From Candidatus Rokuibacteriota bacterium (GTDB taxonomy: Bacteria; Methylomirabilota; Methylomirabilia; Rokubacteriales; CSP1-6), in assembly GCA_016206385.1 (NCBI GenBank), contig JACQRS010000215.1, positions 1 through 9,299 of the forward strand: a stretch of DNA of 9,299 bases. The letters run 5' to 3'. A program made the translations under genes and the position numbers. Positions 1 to 5,813 of the stretch are shown here, piece after piece (positions within the stretch are counted from its first letter, which is position 1; every line of letters starts with the position of its first letter). The notes under the pieces are model-generated. The model worked only from the letters and a program-made list of their open reading frames with translations, had not been told where the DNA came from and ran no database searches.

Positions 1-104
1 CGGCACAAGAGCACCTCACGAGCGCGCTCACGATGTACCGCGAGATGGACATGCGGGTCTGGCTGGAGCAGGCGGAGGCCGAGCTAAAGGAGTTGCATGT
101 CTGA
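1..104 (+). CDS. C-terminal end of an ATPase/TPR regulator-like protein (partial)
   Basis: Only the last 33 codons are inside the window (reading frame begins at base 3, stop TGA at 102-104). The tail contains HLTSALTMYREMDMR and WLEQAEAELKEL. This amphipathic 'YReMdM..WLeqAEaeL' ending is characteristic of the large predicted ATPases with adenylate/guanylate cyclase or winged-helix N-termini and TPR-rich C-termini (AfsR/cyclase-ATPase type). The assignment rests on pattern memory of that family ending and on the helical, TPR-like composition; the ATPase part is not visible. The gene overlaps the start of the CoA-transferase by 8 bases (ATGTCTGA), so the two are probably cotranscribed and translationally coupled. 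What the full protein senses cannot be told from here. Confidence 0.6.
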   Translation, partial: AQEHLTSALTMYREMDMRVWLEQAEAELKELHV

Positions 105-2568
105 GCCGGCCGGCCCGCTGGCGCCCTACCGCGTCCTCGACCTCACCGACCACCGCGGCTCGCTCTGCGGGAAGATTCTCGCCGACCTGGGCGCCGATGT
201 GGTCAAAGTCGAGCCGCCTGAAGGGAGCCCGGCCCGCCGTGTCGGGCCCTTCACCCAGGATCGCGAAGATCCCGAGCGAAGCCTTTACTGGTGGGCCTAT
301 GCGGCAAACTGCCGGAGCCTGGTCCTGGACCTGGCAACGCCCGACAGTCGCGCTCGGCTGCTCGAGCTGGCTCGTGCTGCCGATTTCCTCCTCGAGTCCT
401 TCCCCCCCGGCCACCTGGAGCGGCTCGGCCTCGGGTGGGCGACGCTCCACGAGACGCACCCCCGCCTCATCGTGACCTCCATCATGCCCTTCGGCGCCGA
501 CGGGCCATACCGCGACTTCGAGGGACCAGACTTGGTGCTCCAGGCCATGGGAGGCATGATGCACCAGCTCGGTGACCCCGACCGGCCCCCGGTCAGGATC
601 GGGGTGCCTCAAGCCTTCCTCCAGGCCGCTGGCCAGGCGGCGGTGGGCACCCTGGTCGCCCACACGTGGCGCGAGCGCACGGGCGTCGGGCAGCGCGTGG
701 AGGTCACCGGCCAGGTCGCCATGATGTGGACCATGATGAGCGAGACCGGCTTCCCGGTGCTCCATGGCTATGACCCATTCAGGGACGGCGTCGCGACCCG
801 CTACGCCGGCCTCCGTCGGCGCGTGATTTTCCCCTGCCGGGATGGCTTTGTGGTCCTGGTCGTTGCCGGCGGCGCTATCGGGGGGCGGATGCTCGAGGCG
901 CTCACGGCCTGGATGGTCGAGGAGGCGATGGCGCCCGAGTTTATGCGTGGGCGCGACTGGAAGAGCTGGGACGCGACGTACCTCCTAGCGAAGGGCGCCC
1001 AGGGGCAGGCTGAGATCGACCTGGTGACCGACGCCGTCGGGGCGTTCGTGGCCGCGAAGACGAAGGCCGAGCTTTACGAAGGGGCCCTCACCCGTGGGAT
1101 CCTTCTGGCTCCGGTGGCTGACACGGCGGATCTCCTCCAGGATCCCCAGCTGGCTGCCCGGCAGTTCTTCATCCCGCTCCTCGAACCGCGGCTCGGTCGT
1201 GAAGTGGTCCACCCCGGTCCCTTCGCCCGGCTCTCAGCTACACCGATCCGGCTCTCTCGCCCCGCCCCAGCAATCGGCGAGCACAGCGAAGAGGTGCTGA
1301 GAGAGTGGCGCGCCGGCCGGGCGTCGCCTGCCTCCTCCGCTGCCCTGGACTCTGCCGAGGCGATCCTGCCGTTCCAGGGCCTGCGCGTCATCGACTTCGC
1401 CTGGCTCGCCGCGACCCCGATCACCGGGCGGCTCCTCGCCGAGTTCGGCGCCGACGTGATCCGGGTGGAGTCAGCGCTCAGAATCGACCCGGGGCGCACG
1501 CTCCCGCCCTGGGCGGAAGGGAAGTCGGGACCTGACCGGAGCCAGCTCTTCGCCAACTACAACGCGTGCAAGCGCTCGGTGGCGCTGAACCTGAGCTTCC
1601 CCAGGGCGCGGGAGCTCGCCCGGCAGCTCATCGCGCGGGCCGATATCGTGATCGAATCGTTCACCCCGGGCACCATGGCGCGCTGGGGGCTCGACTACGA
1701 GAGCGTGAGGGCCGTGAAGCCCGACCTCATCTACCTCTCCTCCTGCCAGCAGGGCCAGACCGGTCCTCACTCCAGGTACGCGGGCTACGGCTCGCTGGCC
1801 GCGGCCCTGGCCGGCTTCAACGCGGTGACCGGCTGGCAGGACCGTGACCCGCCGTCAATCTACGGCGCCTACACCGACTTCGTGGCGCCTCACTTCGCCT
1901 CCTCAGCGCTCCTGGCCGCGCTCGATCATCGCCGGCGCACAGGACAGGGGCAGCACATTGACCTCTCGCAGCTCGAGGCAAGCCTCCACTTCCTCGCCCC
2001 CGAGATCCTCGACTACACGGTCAACGGGCGCGTGGCCCGTCGCCGCGGCAACGCCGACGACCGGATCGCGCCCCACGGCGCCTATCCCTGCGCCGGTGAG
2101 GATCGCTGGTGCGCCATCGTCTGCGAGAGCGAGGCCCAGTGGCAGGCGCTCTGCCGGGCCATGGGAAAGCCCGACTGGTGCCGGCGTCCCCAGTTCGCGA
2201 CCGCCGCATCGAGGAAACGCCACGAGGCCGAGCTGGATCGGCTCATCGGGGAGTGGACCGCCACTCAGGAGGCTTACGCGCTCATGGATCGCCTCCAGCG
2301 CGCCGGAGTCCCCGCCGGCGTCGTCCAGTCCTGCGCCGACCTCCATCAGGACTCTCAGCTCAAAGCCCGGGGAGCGTTCGTCTGGCTTGAGCACCCGGAG
2401 ATGGGCCGCTCTCCCTATGAGGCATGGGCGTTCCGGTGCGCGGCCAGCCCCGGCAGGCTCGGCCGCGCCCCCTGCCTCGGCGAGCACACTGAAGAGGTGC
2501 TGACGGAGATCCTGGGCATGACGACGGCCGAGCTCCGGCAGTTGAAGGAGCAGGGGGTCTTCCAGTAG
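97..2568 (+). CDS. Tandem-domain CaiB/BaiF family (class III) CoA-transferase
   Basis: This 823-residue cytosolic protein has two complete class III CoA-transferase domains in one chain, about twice the usual ~400 residues. Domain 1 spans roughly residues 8-400 (YRVLDLTDHRGSLCGKILAD, GADVVKVEPPEG, late motif GEHSEEVL at 394-401). A Ser/Ala-rich linker follows (about 403-422), then domain 2 (423-815; GLRVIDFAWLAATPITGRLL, GADVIRVES, GEHTEEVL at 795-802). The family transfers CoA between carboxylic acids through an aspartyl-CoA thioester. In domain 2 the catalytic Asp appears to be D594 in GAYTDFVAP. The matching stretch of domain 1 (GVPQAFLQAAG, residues 169-179) has no Asp, so domain 1 may be structural only. 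A Shine-Dalgarno AAGGAG (87-92) lies 4 bases before the ATG and supports this start. The gene is followed after 10 bases by a dehydrogenase. The acyl substrate is unknown. Confidence 0.93.
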   Translation: MSEPAGPLAPYRVLDLTDHRGSLCGKILADLGADVVKVEPPEGSPARRVGPFTQDREDPERSLYWWAYAANCRSLVLDLATPDSRARLLELARAADFLLESFPPGHLERLGLGWATLHETHPRLIVTSIMPFGADGPYRDFEGPDLVLQAMGGMMHQLGDPDRPPVRIGVPQAFLQAAGQAAVGTLVAHTWRERTGVGQRVEVTGQVAMMWTMMSETGFPVLHGYDPFRDGVATRYAGLRRRVIFPCRDGFVVLVVAGGAIGGRMLEALTAWMVEEAMAPEFMRGRDWKSWDATYLLAKGAQGQAEIDLVTDAVGAFVAAKTKAELYEGALTRGILLAPVADTADLLQDPQLAARQFFIPLLEPRLGREVVHPGPFARLSATPIRLSRPAPAIGEHSEEVLREWRAGRASPASSAALDSAEAILPFQGLRVIDFAWLAATPITGRLLAEFGADVIRVESALRIDPGRTLPPWAEGKSGPDRSQLFANYNACKRSVALNLSFPRARELARQLIARADIVIESFTPGTMARWGLDYESVRAVKPDLIYLSSCQQGQTGPHSRYAGYGSLAAALAGFNAVTGWQDRDPPSIYGAYTDFVAPHFASSALLAALDHRRRTGQGQHIDLSQLEASLHFLAPEILDYTVNGRVARRRGNADDRIAPHGAYPCAGEDRWCAIVCESEAQWQALCRAMGKPDWCRRPQFATAASRKRHEAELDRLIGEWTATQEAYALMDRLQRAGVPAGVVQSCADLHQDSQLKARGAFVWLEHPEMGRSPYEAWAFRCAASPGRLGRAPCLGEHTEEVLTEILGMTTAELRQLKEQGVFQ

Positions 2569-2578
2569 GATTCCCGCC

Positions 2579-3583
2579 ATGAAAGCTGCTGTCCTCCACG
2601 GCCCGCGTGATCTCAGAATCGAATCCGCGACCGTTCCTGCGCCGGCTCCTGGCGAGGTCCTGGTGCGGGTCAAGGCCGCGGGGCTCTGCGGGACCGACTA
2701 CAGGATCTGGTCGGGTGACCGGCCGGTGCGCTACCCGCTCATCATGGGACATGAGTTCATCGGAGAGGTGGCGGCGGTGGGGGCCGGTGTCACGCACCTC
2801 ATGCCCGGCGATCGCGTCGCGGTGGAACCCAACTACTCGTGTGGCTCGTGCGCCCTGTGCCGGGAGGGGAACCGAAACCTCTGCGCCAAGCGGACCGCGG
2901 TCGGAATTGACGTCTCCGGAGGCTTCGCCCAGTTTGCCCGCTTGCCGGCGCGCTGCTGCTGGCTCGCCCCGGCGGGCCTGACCGAGGAGCAGCTTCTCCT
3001 CACCGAACCCCTGGCCGTCATGGTCCGCGCTGTCGCGCGCGCGGAGGTCAAGCCGGGAGCGACCGCGGCAGTCGTGGGGGCCGGCACCCTCGGGCTCCTG
3101 GGTCTCCAGGTGCTTCGAGCTCGCGGCGCTCGTGTCCTCGTGGTGGGACGAACGGACCGCCGGCTCAGCCTCGCCCGCCAGCTGGGAGCCGAGGCGGTCC
3201 ATGCGCTCGCGGCTGGTCCGGGGAGCGAGGCGGCCAGGGCCTTCTCAGGCCGGGAGGGCGTGGACGTCGTGGTTGAGACAGCCGGAACCCCGGAAGCAGT
3301 CGCTGGGGCGATCGAGCTGGCGCGGCCGGGTGGGCGCGTGGTCCTGACCGGACTTCCCCACGAGCCCTCCCAGGTCCACTTCTTCTGGGTGGTCCGCCAC
3401 GAGCTGACGCTGGTCGGGTCCATGATCTACCAGGACGAATTCCCGGAGGCGATGCGCCTGCTCCACGACGGCGCGGTCACGGTGGCGCCGCTCGTGACCC
3501 ACCGGTTTCCGCTGGACGCGATCGGCGACGCGTTCGTGGCCTACCGGCAGCCCGACTCCATCAAGATCGCAGTCATTCCTTAG
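2579..3583 (+). CDS. Zinc-dependent medium-chain alcohol/polyol dehydrogenase
   Basis: This 334-residue MDR-superfamily dehydrogenase resembles the sorbitol/threonine/galactitol-phosphate dehydrogenase group. The GroES-like catalytic domain (about 1-150) shows the catalytic zinc site: C37 in GLCGTD, H58-E59 in GHE, and E143 in TEPLAV. The structural zinc loop has C88, C91, C94 and C102 with standard spacing. The Rossmann domain carries GAGTLG at 167-172. At the end of the second Rossmann strand (VLVVGRTDRR, residues 186-195) the usual acidic residue for NAD ribose is replaced by Gly-Arg, which may favour NADP; this is inference. The start has an AGGA 8 bases upstream overlapping the previous stop. 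The protein probably oxidises a secondary alcohol in the pathway served by the CoA-transferase and the hydrolase. The substrate cannot be assigned from sequence alone. Confidence 0.9.
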   Translation: MKAAVLHGPRDLRIESATVPAPAPGEVLVRVKAAGLCGTDYRIWSGDRPVRYPLIMGHEFIGEVAAVGAGVTHLMPGDRVAVEPNYSCGSCALCREGNRNLCAKRTAVGIDVSGGFAQFARLPARCCWLAPAGLTEEQLLLTEPLAVMVRAVARAEVKPGATAAVVGAGTLGLLGLQVLRARGARVLVVGRTDRRLSLARQLGAEAVHALAAGPGSEAARAFSGREGVDVVVETAGTPEAVAGAIELARPGGRVVLTGLPHEPSQVHFFWVVRHELTLVGSMIYQDEFPEAMRLLHDGAVTVAPLVTHRFPLDAIGDAFVAYRQPDSIKIAVIP

Positions 3584-3597
3584 CTCTGAGGTCACCC

Positions 3598-4404
3598 GTG
3601 TCCTACGCGCAGATCAACGGGATCCGCATCCACTACGAGAGCTACGGCCAGGGTGACCCGATCCTGCTGATCAACGGGCTCTCAGCGCCGGCGGTGAACT
3701 TCCTCTTCCAGGTGCGAGACCTCTCGCCCCACTACCGGGTCATCACGTTCGACAACCGGGGCGTGGGGGAGACGGGGGTGGTGGATGGCGCGCTTTACCC
3801 GACAGCGCAGATGGCCGACGATGCCGCCGGGCTTCTGGACCATCTGGAAATCAAGCGCGCCCACGTCCTCGGCACGTCCATGGGCGGCACCATCGCCCAG
3901 GAGCTGGCGCTCCGGCACCCGAAGCCGGTCAGGAGCCTGGTGCTCGCCTGCACGTGGGCCCGCGGCGACGGGCGATTCCTTCACACGGTCCGCTCCTGGG
4001 TCGCGCTCTGCCACAAGCTCAGCGTCGAGGAGCGCTTCAGAGAGGTTCTCTACCCCTGGATCTTCACCCCCGCCTTCCTCGAGCGCCCCGGCCCGGTGGA
4101 AGACGCGCTGAAGCGCGCGCTGGCCTACCCGTACCAGACCGCGCCGGAGGGGATCGAGCGCCAGGCTGGAGGTGTCTTGGCCTGGAACGGGACCCGGGTG
4201 AGGGACCTCAAGAAGATCAGGGTGCCGACGCTGGTGCTGGTGGGGCGCGAGGACATCCTTACCCCACCGGCCTTTTCCCGCGAGCTGGCCCGCCTCATCC
4301 CCAGGGCGAAGCTCAAGATCATGGCTGGCGCCCACGGCTTCTTCATCGAGGAGGCCCCCGTCTTCAACCGGGCGGTGCTGTCGTTTCTGCGCGCGGTCAA
4401 ATGA
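3598..4404 (+). CDS. Alpha/beta-hydrolase fold protein (enol-lactonase/esterase-like)
   Basis: This 268-residue cytosolic hydrolase starts at GTG; GAGGT at 3588-3592 is 5 bases upstream and supports that codon. The full catalytic triad is visible: nucleophile S94 in the elbow GTSMGG, acid D219 in LVGREDILTP, and H246 in AGAHGFF. The oxyanion-hole region follows strand 3 (LLINGLSAP, 23-31), and FDNRGVGETG (51-60) is the DxRGxGxS-like motif seen in 3-oxoadipate enol-lactonase, haloalkane dehalogenase and related esterases. A cap domain fits about 120-195. Length is normal. The gene lies 14 bases after the dehydrogenase, and its TGA overlaps the ATG of the dehydrogenase remnant (ATGA, 4401-4404), so it belongs to the same operon. 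It may hydrolyse an ester, lactone or C-C bond of the pathway intermediate; the exact activity is not predictable. Confidence 0.9.
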   Translation: MSYAQINGIRIHYESYGQGDPILLINGLSAPAVNFLFQVRDLSPHYRVITFDNRGVGETGVVDGALYPTAQMADDAAGLLDHLEIKRAHVLGTSMGGTIAQELALRHPKPVRSLVLACTWARGDGRFLHTVRSWVALCHKLSVEERFREVLYPWIFTPAFLERPGPVEDALKRALAYPYQTAPEGIERQAGGVLAWNGTRVRDLKKIRVPTLVLVGREDILTPPAFSRELARLIPRAKLKIMAGAHGFFIEEAPVFNRAVLSFLRAVK

Positions 4405-4544
4405 GGCTCCGGGGCAAGACCGCCCTGGTCACCGGGTCAACCAAGGGGATCGGCCTCGGCATCTCCCGCGCCGATGCCGCCTCCTACATCACCGGCGCCG
4501 TCCTGACCGTGGACGGCGGCTGGCTGGCCTACGGCTACGTGTAG
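4401..4544 (+). pseudogene. Internally deleted short-chain dehydrogenase (SDR) remnant
   Basis: A 47-codon frame joins the two ends of a classical SDR. Residues 1-22 (MRLRGKTALVTGSTKGIGLG then IS) are the N-terminal strand and the TGxxxGIG cofactor-binding turn. Residues 25-47 (DAASYITGAVLTVDGGW, then LAYGYV) are the C-terminal strand and 'VDGG' end. About 200 residues expected between them, including the Asn-Ser-Tyr-Lys catalytic set, are missing, yet the frame is kept and ends at TAG. The ATGA overlap with the hydrolase shows the intact ancestor was the next gene of this operon. The product cannot be an active SDR. The collapse may be a real deletion or a short-read assembly error; the sequence alone cannot separate these. 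Its last 56 bases overlap the Rid-family gene on the opposite strand. Confidence 0.78.
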
Positions 4545-4959
4545 CCCGATCCCGGGTCGAATCGAGGACCGCGATCGCCTCCACTTCCACCATGAAGTCC
4601 GGATGGGCCAGCTTCCGGACCTCCACGGTGGTGCTGGCGGGAAGCGCGGCGAAGTATTGCATCCGCACATCCACGTGCTTGAAGAACTCCTCGATGTCGG
4701 TCACGTAGGTGGTGATCTTCACCACGTCGTTCAGCGTGGCGCCCGCGGCCTCCAGGCCCATCTTGATGTTCTCGCCCACCTGGCGGATCTGGGCGCGCAT
4801 GTCGCCCTTACCCACGACGTTGCCGTCGCGATCCCGCGGCACCTGGCCGGAGACGAAGATGGTCCGGCGGCCTTCGGCGACCACCACGTGGGAATACAGC
4901 ACGTGACCGCTGACGACGCGCTTGGCAAGGCCTTCGGGCTGGATGTTCCGTCGTCCCAT
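4489..4959 (-). CDS. Rid/YjgF/YER057c/UK114 family protein lacking the catalytic Arg, with an Arg-rich tail
   Basis: The protein has 156 residues. The core (about 12-133) is a typical Rid fold with IFVSGQVPRD (34-43), QIRQVGENIKMGLEAAG (57-73), DVVKITTYVTD (78-88) and TVEVRKLAHPDFMVEVEAIAVLD (111-133). In E. coli RidA the imine-hydrolysing Arg105 lies in PARS; here that position is S109 in PASTTVEV, so the protein belongs with the Arg-less Rid subfamilies (Rid4-7 type), whose reactions are mostly unknown. It is therefore not confidently a 2-aminoacrylate deaminase. Residues 134-156 form an extra tail with 11 Arg of 23, encoded antisense to the dehydrogenase remnant. The start is firm: the ATG is preceded by a perfect AGGAGG (4965-4970) with a 5-base spacer. 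The gene diverges from the RraA-like gene and converges on the catabolic operon. Confidence 0.88.
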   Translation of the reverse strand: MGRRNIQPEGLAKRVVSGHVLYSHVVVAEGRRTIFVSGQVPRDRDGNVVGKGDMRAQIRQVGENIKMGLEAAGATLNDVVKITTYVTDIEEFFKHVDVRMQYFAALPASTTVEVRKLAHPDFMVEVEAIAVLDSTRDRATRSRRPASRRPRSGRRR

Positions 4960-5078
4960 GGGTTCCTCCTTTCGCCGAGATTTCGCTTGACACGCAACCG
5001 GTGGCTCCCATCATTGATCCGGCTCCCGGCGGGGAGCACGGGTGATGCGGGACCCGGTTAGCCGACGGGGTGACGTGT
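4960..5078. promoter_or_regulatory. Divergent intergenic region between the Rid-family and RraA-like genes
   Basis: These 119 bases separate two divergent starts and must hold promoters for both. Visible elements are the Rid-gene Shine-Dalgarno (4965-4970, minus strand), a consensus -35 box facing right, the imperfect palindrome ATCATTGAT at 5010-5018, a direct repeat GGCTCCC (5003-5009 and 5021-5027), a 6-bp hairpin GCTCCC/GGGAGC (5022-5027 with 5032-5037, 4-base loop), and the GGGGTGA ribosome-binding site of the RraA-like gene at 5067-5073. No convincing minus-strand -35/-10 pair was found. The repeats could be an operator, but no regulator gene is adjacent to support that. Confidence 0.5.
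4987..5014 (+). promoter_or_regulatory. Sigma-70-like promoter for the RraA-like/EamA pair
   Basis: TTGACA at 4987-4992 is a perfect -35 hexamer, rare in such GC-rich DNA. A 4-of-6 match to the -10 box, CATCAT, follows at 5009-5014 with a 16-base spacer. It faces the RraA-like gene and would start transcription near 5021, about 58 bases before the ATG. It is predicted by eye only. Confidence 0.45.
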
Positions 5079-5774
5079 ATGGCTCCAGATCCGGTGCTCG
5101 GTCGAGACCCTATCATACAGGCGTTCCTCAGGCTTTCGACGTCCAACGTGTCCGACGCCCTGGACCGTCTCGCGCTCAGGGGTGCGCCGCACGGCATCCT
5201 GCCCCTCTGGCCCGGCTGCCAGAAAATCGTCGGCCGGGCAATGACGATGAAGCTGGTGCGGGAGGGCTCGGCCTCCCCGGTGCTCGGGACCCTGGAGACG
5301 ATCGTGGCGGCGCGGCCGGGCGATGTCCTGGTCGTCGACCACGACGGACGGGCGGATGTCAACAGTTGGGGAGGCATTGCGACGTTCACGGCGGTGCGGC
5401 ACGGCCTGGCGGGCGTCGTCATCGACGGGGTCACGCGCGACGTGGACGAGATGAAGGCGCTCGGCTTCCCCGCCTACGCCAAGGGCGTCATCCAGCAGTC
5501 CATTCGAAACCGCTGCGCCTTTGGCGGCCACAGCGTCGAGGTGCAGCTGGCCGGGGTTCCGGTCAAGCCCGGCGACCTCGTGATGGGGGACGACAACGGG
5601 ATCGTGATCGTGCCCGAGACACATATCGCTCAGGTGTTGGAGATCGCGCAGCAGTGCCTGGCGACCGAGGAGAAGGTCAAAGAGTGGATCGCCCAGGGCG
5701 TCAACCCGGTGGAGGCCCACGAACGCGTGAAGTATGACCTGATGACCGATCCCGGGCATCGCGGAGGCCGCTGA
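5079..5774 (+). CDS. RraA-like family protein (HMG aldolase/oxaloacetate decarboxylase type)
   Basis: This 231-residue RraA-fold protein includes VSDALDRLALRGAPHGILP (24-42), PGDVLVVDHDGRADVNSWGG (80-99), the signature AGVVIDGVTRD (111-121, with the metal/pyruvate-site pair R120-D121) and PGDLVMGDDNGIVIVPE near the C-terminal third. Members include 4-hydroxy-4-methyl-2-oxoglutarate aldolases, which are divalent-metal class II pyruvate aldolases that also decarboxylate oxaloacetate, and the E. coli RNase E inhibitor RraA. The extended C-terminal helix region and catabolic setting favour an aldolase- or decarboxylase-like role, which is inference. ATG at 5079 was chosen because GGGGTGA (5067-5073) lies 5 bases upstream; the in-frame GTG at 5070 sits inside that site. 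A transporter follows after 28 bases, probably cotranscribed. Confidence 0.87.
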   Translation: MAPDPVLGRDPIIQAFLRLSTSNVSDALDRLALRGAPHGILPLWPGCQKIVGRAMTMKLVREGSASPVLGTLETIVAARPGDVLVVDHDGRADVNSWGGIATFTAVRHGLAGVVIDGVTRDVDEMKALGFPAYAKGVIQQSIRNRCAFGGHSVEVQLAGVPVKPGDLVMGDDNGIVIVPETHIAQVLEIAQQCLATEEKVKEWIAQGVNPVEAHERVKYDLMTDPGHRGGR

Positions 5775-5794
5775 CGCCCGTATGGGTACGGGTT

Positions 5795-5813
5795 AGGACC
5801 CCATGTGGGTCCT
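5795..5813 (+). promoter_or_regulatory. Hairpin enclosing the EamA transporter start codon
   Basis: AGGACCC (5795-5801) and GGGTCCT (5807-5813) form a perfect 7-bp stem with a 5-base loop, CATGT, that contains the ATG at 5803-5805. The AGGA that best serves as Shine-Dalgarno is within the stem. If formed in the mRNA it would hide the initiation site; coupling to the upstream gene could open it. Function is inferred from structure only. Confidence 0.4.

Noticed and set aside
28..765. 245-codon minus-strand open frame opposite the CoA-transferase
   Set aside because: It mirrors the third-position GC bias of the coding strand, has low-complexity His/Gly/Ala/Arg composition and resembles no family.
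3682..4335. 217-codon minus-strand open frame opposite the alpha/beta hydrolase
   Set aside because: The opposite strand encodes a complete hydrolase with an intact triad; the antisense frame has no recognisable motif.
5070..5078. GTG at 5070 as start of the RraA-like protein
   Set aside because: It overlaps the GGGGTGA ribosome-binding site that is ideally spaced for the ATG at 5079, and the extra residues add nothing conserved.
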